The notes under the pieces: model-generated
Database searches by the model: none
Told to the model about the DNA's origin: nothing
Seen by the model: only the letters and a program-made list of their open reading frames with translations
Shown: positions 22,401-33,300 of the stretch, in pieces
How the letters are laid out: every line of letters begins with the position of its first letter
Numbering within the stretch: the first letter of the stretch is position 1
Position numbers and translations under genes: made by a program
Assembly (NCBI GenBank): GCA_002989075.1
Contig: PSQN01000007.1
Coordinates: 1,616,206-1,680,205, forward strand
Origin: Arthonia radiata
Lineage: Eukaryota; Ascomycota; Arthoniomycetes; Arthoniales; Arthoniaceae
Length of the DNA: 64,000 bases
Reading direction: 5' to 3'

Positions 22401-22708
22401 CGAGGATCGGACCCGATGGTCGACTTGCTCACCCCGGGGGCACAGGGGGCGGTGAGGTAGTGGTGCTGGATGATCAACCTGGAACTACCAGGAAGCCGAA
22501 GAAAGACAAAGGAAAGCAAAAGGCGACGGCAGAGCCAGTAAAGGTGTCGGAGGAGATAGGGGGCGATTGGGATGAAGAGTTAAATGAAGAGATAGCCGCG
22601 GATCACAACAATGTGGCAGGGCTGTTTACAGAGCGTAAAAAATCGGAAGAGCCAGAAGAGGTGCCGGAGGTCGAGCCCTCTAGGGGGACGTCGAGACGGT
22701 CGTCATAG
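19422..22708 (+). CDS. Uncharacterised two-block nuclear-type protein, plus paralogue (1007 aa as read)
   Basis: Exons 19422-20522, 20666-21790 and 21911-22708, all phase 0. The ATG at 19422 (MTSKKRPASSPSPTPPSKKK) resembles the basic start of the minus paralogue; an upstream in-frame ATG lies at 19320. Block A is LLFPRARQREIDRLTG...RDHILNFRERVHG (residues about 123-190). Block B runs from SWRNRYPNDMGLPVWGY through EHGRRGWQLRGNASLVNAM to LIYELEASVRRFGGD. Unlike the minus copy it adds a Cys/His cluster (HCHHCNECHHPDC) and, in exon 3, a tandem 12-residue repeat (GKSLPGQ...). The frame stops at 22708, but an acidic Glu/Trp-rich reading continues in another frame to a stop at 22812, so the C-terminus is probably frameshifted. 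Function unknown. Confidence 0.72.
21556..21603 (+). other. Cys/His cluster, possible metal-binding knuckle
   Basis: Encodes MHCHHCNECHHPDCKG, with cysteines spaced C-x2-C-x2-C-x4-C and interleaved histidines. It lies in exon 2 of the plus paralogue and has no counterpart in the minus paralogue. Metal binding is inference from the spacing. Confidence 0.6.
22148..22273 (+). repeat. In-frame 36-bp tandem repeat (12-aa GKSLPGQ units)
   Basis: Three copies of a 36-bp unit (22148-22183, 22184-22219, 22220-22255) encode GKSLPGQHQHIA, GKSLPGQRKNIG and GKSLPGQHRQTA; a degenerate fourth begins at 22256 with GKGPPTS. The unit length is a multiple of three, so copy-number change keeps the frame. Confidence 0.9.
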
Positions 22709-22812
22709 AAGAGCAATATGAAGAGCAAGTGGAGGAGCCGGGGTGGGACGATCGTTGGAATGAGGACTTGGAAGCGAAACTCATGATGGGGCTTCAAGAA
22801 CATCAGGAGTAG

Positions 22813-23627
22813 CATGCACCTCAGGAACATCAACGGGTCTCATGAGTTGAGTGCAGCTCAAGCGTTCGACCGACCCCAGGAGATTGTCGAGCCCTAGGAA
22901 TTCAGTCAATATCCCTAGCTTCAACGAATGGTCAGAGCTTAGTAATCAGTTCAGTACACCTCGCCATGCACATGACCAGAGCTTCGGAGCAAGCCGGACG
23001 AAGTTCTAGAGCGACCGTGGATGTGACGGCATCACCACGTTAGCCCTCCATGTGTATGGACTGGGAGATATAGATGACTATTTCTATCTCTTATGACTCA
23101 AAATCGCTTGCTTTGAGGTAAGTCCCAGAGCAGCCGGCCATTTCGTTCTGTGCCTTGAAAGCCATCGTCAGGCAGCTGAAGCGCTGGCGCTGCTCTATAG
23201 CCCTTTGGTTGAAACTTCATCCAACTCCAGAATAGGCTGTGCTAACATCTTCCTTCCACCTGCATCGCCGTTTGCGGCTGGTCACTAATGGCCTAAGCGC
23301 TGGGATTCTCTAGGCGGTAGTTGTAGGCGAAATCTGGAAAGCTTGTTGTCTCTTGCGAGTCGCGAAAGCGTGCCAGAACTGCATGCACTGAGCTTTTGAA
23401 AAACCATTCTTTGCGCAAGTTTAAAAGTATGCTCGCGCTTGGGGATTGAAGTGAATGTATTATTCGATAGCCTTCGAACTGCAGCGAGCGACATAACTCT
23501 TGATTGACCTCTTTAGATCGATTCTGCTTCACACCGTGAAAAACTACCATGGCGGGAGAGTGAGATATCTTCACGCATACCTCAGCACTCGCCTACACAT
23601 GCCGTTGCGACGCAGCTCACGATTCGA
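22813..23627. other. Convergent intergenic region
   Basis: Lies between the shifted-frame stop of the plus paralogue (22812) and the SAP-motif gene on the minus strand. No gene or repeat is recognised. Confidence 0.4.
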
Positions 23628-25373
23628 TCATAACGCCTCGCTAATATCACCATCTTCATCGTCCGTGCGCCCTTTTCCCGCAACATCGTCCTGACTGACC
23701 TCACCAGCATTGTCGTCTGCATCATTCAGTGCGACACTAATGTTTGCATTGTCAACAAGTAACATTTTCGGTTCAGACTTTTCTTCATCATCGTAACTCA
23801 AAAGCGTTGCCATCTCTCTTGCAGGGTGCTCATCTTGGCTGCGATCTGACAGCGCCGGCGTCGAAGTCGGAGCGAGAGGTGGTACTGCAGGTCGTAAAAG
23901 CGCTGCCGTGGCAGGCGAGTCGACGAGGCTTGAGGGATGAACATCGTCTGTGTTTGTTGGGATGATCGGGGACTCGGAAAGCCTGACCGGGCTTGGTGGT
24001 GGCTTCAGCGGAGGCTCGTTTATGACTGGTGTGGGTGGGGCAGCTTGCTCAGAACGTTGGGACTCGTTGAGTACTGCTGTATCGTCTTGAGAGTCTGGCA
24101 CCACGACGCTGAGGCCTGGCAAATGACTCTCAGGGGTTGAGCTTTGCGGCGTAGGGGCTGCGTCGGTAAGCTCCTCTCCCTGTGGCACGGTGTCTTGAGA
24201 CGCAGACATGTCAAGAGCCGGCTCACTGGCGTCTTCGTGGTTCAGATTGGCTTCCACCATCTCTACATCAGCTTGCTGTCCTTCAAATCGCGCGTCGTTG
24301 AGAGATGTGGCTTGTGTTTTAAGGACGACCGTGGGCAAAGACTGTGCTGTACCGCCAGCTATACGTCGAGACAAGTCCTCGATCCTCTTCGTGAAGAACT
24401 CGGCATCACGTTCTCTCTCCCGCTGCAGTTGTTGGATGTGAGCCGACTGCTCCGTCATGATCTTGCGCTGGCCGTGGATCTCTTGATTGTGCCATTCCAA
24501 GCTAGCGATCATGTGGAAGTTCTGCTCAAGCGCGTCCATGGCCATGAAAGCGGTTTCTTTGGACTCCGTGTCAGCCAACGCCTTCTTGTCCTTGAGCTCG
24601 AGGCAAGGCTCCGAGTTATGCGCCAGGGCTTGAACGCGATGAGCAAGGAGACAATAGCATCTCTTCGCTTGCTCGAAGCTCAGAGCTTCTAAGTCTTTCT
24701 CGAAACGAGCGGCGTCGAAATGAATGAACTCTTGCAGTAGCTCTGTGATGGTGTGGCTCAGGCCTTGGTAGTGGCGGCGAATCTTGCCTATCTCGGGAGG
24801 CGCATGGAGCGCGCGACGTGGTCGCTCATGAAGATCTTCGGTGTGACTGGAGTGCTTCTGACGACTACTAGCCAAGGTCTCGCAAGGTTGCGGCGCAACT
24901 ATTGGGCTCTCAATTCTTGAAACAAACTTTGGAGCTTGTAATGGAGACTCGATTGGAGTGACTGCTTCATTGGAGACGCGTGAGACTGCTCGATTAGCAG
25001 GCGTAAAACCACCAAATCGATCCGAATGCTCACGGCGAGGCTCCGTCTGTCCCTCAAGGTTATCAAGAGGGGCAGTCTTGGTTGTCAAGAGCGTGAGTAA
25101 TCGCTCCACTAGTTCCTCCTTTCTGCCACCCTTCTTTAGTTGCTTGTCGGTACACATGCGACCAAGCTCCTTCACGTTTTGCGACTTCAGCCAAGACTTG
25201 CGCTGGTCTAGTGTGCGGTCGTTCTCGATGTCGAATACTTCATCCTCGGTCAAGGCAACTGAAATTGGCATGTCGTCAGACTTCGTTGCTTTGCGTAATT
25301 TTTTCTTCTGCGGAGTGAGCGCATCGTCAGTACTATTTTTACGCTTTCGCGCTTCCCCCGTGGGCTCATCCAT
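23628..25373 (-). CDS. SAP-motif and coiled-coil nuclear-type protein (581 aa)
   Basis: Single-exon minus-strand gene. I chose the ATG at 25373 (MDEPTGEARKRKNS); the frame is open further upstream to an ATG at 25442, but those 23 residues look like leader. Residues about 55-95 (DQRKSWLKSQNVKELGRM...KKGGRKEELVERLLTLL) match the helix-loop-helix pattern of a SAP DNA-binding motif. The region around residues 270-350 is a strongly predicted heptad coiled coil (EWHNQEIHGQRKIMTEQSAH, LQRERERDAEFFTKRIEDL). The C-terminal half is Pro/Ser/Thr/Asp-rich and disordered. A chromatin- or RNA-associated scaffold role is inferred from SAP plus coiled coil; no specific orthologue is named. Confidence 0.8.
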   Translation of the reverse strand: MDEPTGEARKRKNSTDDALTPQKKKLRKATKSDDMPISVALTEDEVFDIENDRTLDQRKSWLKSQNVKELGRMCTDKQLKKGGRKEELVERLLTLLTTKTAPLDNLEGQTEPRREHSDRFGGFTPANRAVSRVSNEAVTPIESPLQAPKFVSRIESPIVAPQPCETLASSRQKHSSHTEDLHERPRRALHAPPEIGKIRRHYQGLSHTITELLQEFIHFDAARFEKDLEALSFEQAKRCYCLLAHRVQALAHNSEPCLELKDKKALADTESKETAFMAMDALEQNFHMIASLEWHNQEIHGQRKIMTEQSAHIQQLQRERERDAEFFTKRIEDLSRRIAGGTAQSLPTVVLKTQATSLNDARFEGQQADVEMVEANLNHEDASEPALDMSASQDTVPQGEELTDAAPTPQSSTPESHLPGLSVVVPDSQDDTAVLNESQRSEQAAPPTPVINEPPLKPPPSPVRLSESPIIPTNTDDVHPSSLVDSPATAALLRPAVPPLAPTSTPALSDRSQDEHPAREMATLLSYDDEEKSEPKMLLVDNANISVALNDADDNAGEVSQDDVAGKGRTDDEDGDISEAL

Positions 25374-26372
25374 CGCTGCAACAAAGATTTGCAAAGCTGC
25401 TGCAAATGTTGCTGCGAGAACCCTCCGTAATGTAGGGTGCACACTATTGACGACAGTGTTCGCTCTTACTGCTGATGCTTTTGATCATCAACATATCGCT
25501 CTTACAGGCGAAAGCTCCGGATACAAGATCCGGATCGGAAACAAAGAAAGCCAAAAAGGTACAAGGGGACCACTACGGATGGAAGCTTGCAGGCGCTGGG
25601 CACCATAAACAGACGATGTAAGCAACTTAGCTCCAGTCGAAAATCATATGGAGTGCCGAAGACAGGAGAATGATGGCGATGTTCTTTGTCACAGGCGAAA
25701 AGGCGGCCATTTCGTGGTATGCAGGTGTTCTGCAAGCGGCTGTCATAGCGTTGAAAGGGTCGTCTCACGATACCTTCAGGCAAGCCAGAACGAGGCCACA
25801 AGTCGAAGCGCATCACGTCAACCACGTCACTGTTTGTAAGGGACGGTGTTTGATGACTTCAGCGGCATTTGGACAACATGCGGACACAATGGGGAAGACA
25901 GGGGACGCGGACGGCTCATCTTTATGGAGACATGTCAGGAGCTTTCGCATGTGTTTCGATGCTTGGGAAACATTCAATGCTTTACAGGTTGGTGTGTTGG
26001 CGCAAGAGTGATGAGAGGGCTTGGAAAGAAGAAGGAAGAAAACGCGGATACAGAACGATGTTGCACATGTCAGGATAGGTTGCCGTTAGGTCGCGATGGA
26101 TATGTCGAGCATGTACGCATCGTAAGATTGGTTTCAAGAAGCCCGCACAGAGAGCAGGAAGCTGGCGTCGTACATCTTGCGTAAGGATGCGAACAATTCT
26201 TGTTCTTGATGCAGGCTCTGCTGATGGTCATCGGCTCCAGAGGCTCGGCAACCCAACCTATCATCAATGCTGCCAAGCTTTTCACTCATAAGACAACCCC
26301 AGACTTGTCGTTTTCGTCACGGTGCTTTAGGTTAGTTGCCTTTGCATTTCAGCTTGGGACTTTGACCACAAT
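25374..26372. other. Divergent intergenic region
   Basis: About 1 kb between the SAP-motif gene and GET5, both reading outward. Several open frames exist but none shows conserved motifs or usable splice structure. Confidence 0.4.
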
Positions 26373-27167
26373 ATGTCTGAAGTGACCTTTGCCAAGCAGT
26401 TCCTCGCTACGCTTGATAGCAAGCCCCAGAAGCTGTCCAGTGACCATGTCGCCGACCCAAAGAAGCTCCCAGCGCAGCCCGCTGTAAGCTATACCCCTTC
26501 ACAGGTAGACTGAAGGCCTGCCGTCTGGCCGCGCGACGACGTACTGAGGAGTCGAGAGGCAGCTAGCTGACGTATTCATAACCAGTTCATCCTTCCGCGC
26601 ATGTCCAAGCCCTTCCCTAAACCCAGTGACTCAACCCAGTCCCCGACTACAACCGCTTCCTCCCAGCAGATCAAAGTGACCCTCTCTCCTCTCCGCAAGA
26701 CCGCAGACAGCCCCAAGCCGGTCAAAATCAACATTCAACCCAAAGTCAGCATCTATGATCTGAAGACTCAACTCAGCACTCAGACAGGATATGCCACGGA
26801 CAAGCTTAAGATCCTGTGGGGACGCCGACCAGTCACTGATTCAAAGACCATTGCAGAGGTAGTCGGCGAAGAAGCCAGCACTGCTGAGTTCGCTGTGATG
26901 TACACAGGGTCTCCAACAGCATCATCAAATGCACCGAGCGAGACCTTCCCGGATTCCTCAACTCCAGCCAGCGCTACTACAGCGCTGCCAGCGGGGAACG
27001 TGGATGTTGACAAGACCCCAGTAGCTCAGGGACCTAGCGGCAAGGCTGTTCTCGACTCAGCAGAGTTCTGGAAAGATCTGCAAGACTTTGTGCTTCAGCG
27101 CGTGCGTGAGGAGACTGTTAGCAAAGAGGCAGTCGCCGCGTTCGAAAAAGCTTGGAAGTCAACGTGA
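26373..27167 (+). CDS. GET5: Get5/Mdy2-like ubiquitin-domain protein of the GET pathway (231 aa)
   Basis: Exons 26373-26483 and 26586-27167, phase-0 intron of 102 nt. The spliced N-terminus MSEVTFAKQFLATLDSKPQK is the Get4-binding segment typical of fungal Get5. A Ubl domain occupies residues about 64-135 (KVTLSPLRKTADSPKPVKIN...VSIYDLKTQLS...DKLKILWGRRPVTDSKTIAE). The C-terminal helix pair (DSAEFWKDLQDFVLQRV...VSKEAVAAFEKAWKS) is the homodimerisation region. Get5 bridges Get4 and Sgt2 and hands tail-anchored membrane proteins to Get3 in the cytosol. Length and domain order are as expected. Confidence 0.9.
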
Positions 27168-27507
27168 CGATCCCAATTCGCTCGAGAGCAAACCAGCAAG
27201 CAACAATCATCCCTCAGAGAGTCTCCATGGCCGCTGTCTTGCTGGCGTCGCTCCACTCAAGGTCGGTTCCAAAGCCTGACGTGGTATCGCACACGCTGCG
27301 CAGGTAACACCGATCAGATCTTGCACAGATGCTTGCTCTGCTGTCGACGCGGTCTGTTTGCGCCACGTATGACCTATTGCTCGACTCATCGAGGCTGTTC
27401 AGGACACTCCTGGCGCATTTGCGCGCTGCAGATCAGGCTTTCATGGCTTCTCAAGCTGTCACCATGCGTAACGTTAATCTTGGCAGCGTAGAGGAGGTTG
27501 TGACCCC
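27168..27507. other. Convergent intergenic region
   Basis: 340 bases between the stop codons of GET5 (plus) and the deoxyhypusine synthase gene (minus). It must hold both 3' ends. Nothing else is seen. Confidence 0.4.
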
Positions 27508-28665
27508 TTAGCCTCCATTGAAATTCGAATGGTGGCCTTTGCGGTTGAGCCTGTCTTGTTTGACAAAGGTCGCAGCAACTATCATAGGAAAGACGACTGT
27601 CGCTTCTGCAAATACTTTGACGCTTTCGACTTCGTTCCCAGACTTGATCTTTCCCCAGCTGACGGCCTCATCTGGTCGAGCGCCGGCATCACTTCCATCG
27701 AATTCTTGAGCTGTGTTAATGTACACAGCATGCTCGGCGCCATCTCGCATAAGGCAGGCATTGGCGATGTGATGCTTGACCACCCCGCCGCCGAGAATGA
27801 TCATGCCAGCACGTGCAGCTTTCATGGCAATGTCGTTGATCTTGCGGATATCACGAACGAGGTCAATGGTCAATTCTTGAGGCGCTGCCTTGTAGCTGTG
27901 ACCCCAGAGCATGTCGCCCAGACTACCATCTGTCAGAGCTGGGCAAAAGACAGGAATGTCGTTGCGAGACGCCCAAGTCATGATACTCTCGTCATTGTTC
28001 AGCTCTGCACCAAGGCGTGCGATCACGGTGCTGGGTGTCCAGACGAATGGCGGCTCCCGATCTAATGGGTTCGAGTTGCGCTGGTTGTTTTCAAAGGTCC
28101 GCGCTCTCGCTTCTTCCTGCTCATCAAGCATGCGGTCAAAGATGGGATGCACCCATTCCTCGAACCTGACGTAATTGTTGTTTGGTACTAGCAAATTGCC
28201 GATGCGATTCAGCCCATCTCTCCGCAACGTCGCCCCAGGAAGATTGAAGCTACCGATATGGGTCGGTCCTAGACACTTGATAATGTCTTCCTCGACACCA
28301 CCCGCGGTCGTCACGATGGCGGAAACGTGCTCGTGCTGCACTAGATATCGGATAATCTCTCGTAGTCCAGAGGAGACAAGGTTAGAGGTGTACCCCAGGA
28401 AAATAGTAGTGCGCGCATCTGGGTTCTTTGGGTCTCTCCATGTAATCATGTTGTTTATAATGCGAGCAGCATCTGCCACAGATGTTGCTTGGAAGCCGCA
28501 ACTGGCCATGCCCTCGAGCAGGCTCTCGACTGTGATGGGTGCATCTTGGTGGTCATTGAAGTCGACGCCGCGAACTTTTGGGTAGGATTCGGGCAATGAG
28601 ACTGAGGGCTTGAGCACAGCAGACTGGAATGTTTCTGGCTCATTTGATACCTTCCCGCCAACCAT
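27508..28665 (-). CDS. DYS1: Deoxyhypusine synthase (385 aa)
   Basis: Single-exon minus-strand gene of full family length. It transfers the aminobutyl group of spermidine to a lysine of eIF5A, the first step of hypusine synthesis. Landmarks: VRGVDFNDH near the start, [20 protein letters not shown] (NAD-binding region), [18 protein letters not shown], the [20 protein letters not shown] segment, and the catalytic-lysine motif [12 protein letters not shown] followed by [20 protein letters not shown]. All active-site regions are intact. The ATG context and [19 protein letters not shown] start agree with fungal relatives. Confidence 0.96.
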   Translation of the reverse strand: MVGGKVSNEPETFQSAVLKPSVSLPESYPKVRGVDFNDHQDAPITVESLLEGMASCGFQATSVADAARIINNMITWRDPKNPDARTTIFLGYTSNLVSSGLREIIRYLVQHEHVSAIVTTAGGVEEDIIKCLGPTHIGSFNLPGATLRRDGLNRIGNLLVPNNNYVRFEEWVHPIFDRMLDEQEEARARTFENNQRNSNPLDREPPFVWTPSTVIARLGAELNNDESIMTWASRNDIPVFCPALTDGSLGDMLWGHSYKAAPQELTIDLVRDIRKINDIAMKAARAGMIILGGGVVKHHIANACLMRDGAEHAVYINTAQEFDGSDAGARPDEAVSWGKIKSGNEVESVKVFAEATVVFPMIVAATFVKQDRLNRKGHHSNFNGG

Positions 28666-30360
28666 TGTTCAAACGGCTTAACGTACAGTTGATCAGCTAC
28701 AGTACGCCGGGCAACGAACGTCTTCTCGCTGAAGGCCCGGCGAACAATTTCAAGATGCGGAATCTGTTCCGCATGACACGCTCATGACCGTCAAAAGCTT
28801 GGCACCGTTCGTCTGAATCGCGCGCGTTCCTGGGGCAGCTTTCACGTTTCGTCTCATGAGCAGGCACTTCCAATGAAGGACAGACCACTTGGTCCAATGG
28901 AAGTTTTAGTCCTCTCATCTCGACCGCATCGTCAACACCAAACGTGGGACTCGCAGGAAGAGGGTTGTGAAGAGATGTTGATGACATTGTGCATGTCAGG
29001 ATAGGATGCCGACCCGCGAGGGCGCACCAATACTCTGTGACCTCACCACACGACTGATGTCACAGATGACGAGCATATACGGAAGACTTATATTATATTC
29101 GAAACGGCCGTTGAGACAACAAGGATTCGGCGCAGTGGGTATTTGGTGAAGATACGGAGTAAAGACGATACGTGTTCCTTGCGGAGGCTGCTTGTTCCTT
29201 GGCTCTTGACAAACGCCCGGCAACCTAACCTGACAGGGACGATAGGCAAGGCAAAAGTGTTCGGTACCAATCTTTGCCCACGATCCTGGTCCTGCCCAAG
29301 GGTCCTGCGGCGCTTCACAAGATCATAATGCAAAGTCGCGGGACATGCATCATTATTCCGTAGCTCTGCTCTGAACAGCGGCCACAGCCATATCGAACAG
29401 TCTCAGAATGCCAATCGAGAGCATCGCGCGAGCGTGCTGGGTGCAAAGTGCTCACTGCTGGGCCGGGAGGGTTTTTGCGGGCGGAAGAGGTGCTGCAAGC
29501 CACCACCTCCATCAGCGGGTCGAGAAATCGATTGTTGCAGCTTGTTTAGCCTCTCCGCCAGCACGGGCCTCCTGCACGATCTTTTAAAGACTGCGGCCCA
29601 TCTGATTGGCCGCGCTTAGAGAGTTGCAGCGTTCGGGCGCTTAATGCCCTTTACTGCCGGTCACTGAGTCGCGGCCGTGGAGTGCGTGTGCGTGGGCGAC
29701 GGTTTTGCCCGGTCGACAAGCTCGCACCTCTCTTTCGAGGTTCCTTTCTCCCTCCTCCTTCACTTTCACCACCCACCCCAGCGCCCTTCCATCAACGCGT
29801 CTTAAGTCGCACGGCTATCATAAAGACTGTCGTCATCACACCGCTGCCCTTCATCGAAACGCGCCTTCTCCTCCCGTCGTTCCTTCCTTTGCCGATTGTC
29901 GTTTCGGGATACCCATTGTCGGTAATATTGCGCCAGCGACCTGCACCATCTCCTTCAAATTCGACAGCGTTTCTATTGGACGTCTGGAATCCTGGACTGG
30001 CAAGAACTGGCAACATTCCGGAGCCCTTGTCGTGATCGATCGTGATCAAGCCCGTCCGGTCTCCTTGCAGACGGCTGCGTTTCCTCGACCGATTCAAGAC
30101 TTCGCTGCTGGATACGCTATCCCGTTTCTGGTCTAGCGCTAGTACTTTGAGATCATCCAGACGTCCCTTTGATCGGCTGTTATAGCCCACACGTTCGCAC
30201 TCAACCTATCGCTATCTCGAGCAAATTTCCATCAAAGACCCACTCAAGTCACTACCATCGCGCAGGCGCAAACGCAGCTGGATTCGAATCCCCCGGCCTG
30301 ACGTGACGTAGTTGACGGCAAGCAATCAGCATGGGCACGTGATATCAGTGCACTCAGAAC
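28666..30360. other. 1.7-kb divergent intergenic region
   Basis: Separates the deoxyhypusine synthase gene from the large SANT-domain gene. From about 29700 it is CT-rich, as in fungal promoters and long leaders. At 30299-30310 two overlapping TGACGT sites occur, and at 30335-30340 a CACGTG box. No coding sequence is recognised. Confidence 0.45.
30331..30342 (+). promoter_or_regulatory. Minimal upstream ORF (Met-Gly-Thr-stop) before the SNT1-like start
   Basis: ATGGGCACGTGA ends 18 bases before the main ATG at 30361. If the transcript starts upstream, ribosomes would meet this three-codon frame first, which could dampen translation. The same bases contain a CACGTG E-box, so the site might instead act in DNA. 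Confidence 0.4.
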
Positions 30361-33300
30361 ATGTCACAGCGTTACAACTCCAATACCGACACCCGTTTCT
30401 CAAGAGATCATTCACCCCCACGAACCTCTAGCATTCATCCAAGCAGAGCTGGCAATCTCGACTCCAGACCCAAAGAGCCTATTCCTGATGCTCCCCGCGG
30501 TCCGCGGGCAGCCGAGTCGTTTCGACCATATGGTCCCGCAAGACGCGGCGCTGGCTTAGTCCGAGGGGACTACAGCAGACAAGAGCATCGGGAACGCGAC
30601 TCCTTTCGTAGAGATAGTTTTCCGCCGGGATTTCGGAGAGATTTCAGGGGAGGTAGGGCAAGATCTCCCGGCTTTGATCGCTTTGCTTCATCTGAGAGCT
30701 TTAGGGATTTCAGCGATCAATCTCGTGACTTTGAATTTCCTCGGGGCGGGAGAGGCGGGCGTTATCGTGACGCTGGGGGCGGCCGTTTCGTGGAAGGGCG
30801 GGCAAGTCATTCTTACTACCCACCTAGAGACGACGCGCCTCGAGGGCGTGGTCAGTATTATAATTCAAGAGCCCGAGGACGCGGGCCATTTCAAGAAGAG
30901 CGTGGGGCTTCTCGCGGTGGTCGAAGTCCGTCTTCTCCTGGTCGCAACAGATGGGCAAGGTCTCTCTCGCCTAGAGATCGACGGCAGCCAAATGACCGTT
31001 TGGGCGATGAACGCTTCGAGCGTCGCGGTAGTGAGATGTCTCACGACAGAGACGATCGGTCTCGCGATGACGATAGACCTCGTGGACCTGACAGATATCA
31101 GCCTGCACCAAGTCCGACCACACCGCAGTCCTATCGACCTGCGAACTTACAACCCTTCAGTGCCAGTCGAGCTGGTCAAGATGTCGAGCGTGATTCCTAT
31201 CCGCCGCGGCGTATACCAAGCGCGCCTGACATCACTGCAGGCCGTGAGAGAGCTTATGACTCTTTCAGACCAGAACAGCCTCTCAAGCGAGAAGCAGTTC
31301 GCGCCGAGCAGCAGTCTTCCCGTCCTTCAAGCCCACCGAGACCACCTGAGGTCCCTGCTTTCGGGTCTCTGCCCACAAAGACACCAACATCGGAGAATCC
31401 TCCGTGGAACAAATGGATTGCGCCAGAGCAAAAGCTGCCTCAAGCTCAGCGAGCAATCTCTCCCCCACCGCCGCCACCTCCGCATTTGCCTGCGCATGAC
31501 GAGATGAGAGAAGCGGAATCGCCCCCTCCTCCGCCTCCTGAAGTGCCGTTTGTTGACGCGTCCGAGCAGCAGCCAGCAAACGAGAGATCTGAGCCTAGTC
31601 ACGCTGCCACGACCGCTTCTCCCCGACTTGACCCTCAACAGATTGCTCCAAAGGCTCCAAAAGCTCACTTTCGTGAACCATCACCTGCAGGCTCGACACC
31701 CGAAACACACAACGCGAGGCCTTTGCTTAAGCAGGAGAGTCCGAAACTTCCATCAGCTACCATCACACAATCAATCGAGCGGCCAATTAACGCGCCAACT
31801 GCTCCTGCACCGAAGCTGCCCCTGCTGCCTCACGATCCATCTCCTCTAGCTTTGCGTTCTCCACCGACGGGCCCTAGACAGCTGTCTGGTGTGCCTGCTG
31901 GCCCAAAGGCTTCGTTATCGCCTCTTGTGGCCCGCACCGCTTTAAGCTCCCCTGGCTTCAACCCTCCATCTGGTCCACGCGCCGGACCGCTCCTGTCTCC
32001 ACAAACCAACGCGTCAGTTCCGACAGGCCCGCGAGCGGAACGAGCGTCCTCGATGAATGCTAGACCTGGTTTTGCTCCTGGTGGCCCTGCAAGCTGGCAG
32101 TGGAACCGATCGGACGCTCAAGTTAATAGTTTGAGGTCGATGATCGTTCCCTCAAAGAGAGAGTTCGACAGTGAGAAAGCAAACTTGGGGGATTTTCGGA
32201 CTACGGCCACCACAGACGGCAGCAGCCAAGTCGATCGAGAAGATCGTAGCTCGGAACATCTCATCCCTTCGAAAAGACAGAAGCTGGACACCGAAGAGGT
32301 CGCAGAGAAACCTCAGCAAGAAGATGACACCAGGCTAGTGGAGTCTGCTTCAGACGAAGACTCTCTAGACCTTGACGATGATAGTGAGAGGCGCGAAAAG
32401 AATTTCCAACATCACAAAGCTCGGCTGGAAGCGAAGATGGTCGACCTGAGTGTGCCTCATCTTCGGGGGTGCTCACCACTTCGAAAGCTCAACCTCCTCT
32501 CCCGGCTTGCCTTGGAGGACTTGTCGTCTTTTCTTGACCCCACAGCTTCCATCTCCACCCCCGCCCCAAGAAGCCGTAAATCAACAACGCACAGAGTGAT
32601 CAGTCAACAGGCGTTACGGTCTCCTAACGGTGCTTTCGATGGAACGCCTGAAGTCGAGCCACAGCAATACTTGATGCCACAACCCGTCCTACGGGCGCCG
32701 CGAATACCAAAGCCTGTACCGAAGATGTCTCCCTCGCCCATCGGTAGCCCGGAGCTGAGAGCGTTACCTTTCCTCAATACGGGACCTCTGACACCAATAT
32801 CCGATCTCGATGCATTCCAAGACAACCTAAGACATCACGACACCATCAAAGGTCCTATCAAGAAAGAGCTACAGCGACGCGAGCACCAGCGGCAAAATGA
32901 TGAAAGCCATCTCTGCACACAGTATGAAGAGCACTATCGCCGATGGAAGTTGCACGTTGCGGAGCTCGATGCGGAGCAGAAAGCCAGAGAAGATACCGAG
33001 CGTCATGAGACTATTGAAGCAACGATGCCTCAGCTGACAACCGAAATTTCGCCTTCTTTGCCCACACCCGGAGAGTCTAGGCGGCGAGGCTTGCACGCGA
33101 CAGATTATGATCTTGAGAAAGTTCTTGAGATGTCGAAATTGGAAGCTGAGCGAGCAGCCAAAGAAAAGCAGGAGCGAGACACTGCTAATGCGAAACCTAA
33201 TCGGGCGATGGAAGCATACATCCCAGCATTGCTGCCGCCAGAAGACGTACCCCTTGCCCAGTTTGCCGACAAAAGTTGTCTTCGCGATGGCAGACAGATG

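Noticed and set aside
28697-28987. 96-codon minus-strand frame upstream of deoxyhypusine synthase
   Set aside because: Short, no motif, and located where a promoter or leader is expected.
30278-30300. TGGATTCGAATCCCCC as a possible tRNA T-arm
   Set aside because: The bases are a self-palindrome and no acceptor, D or anticodon stems can be placed around them.
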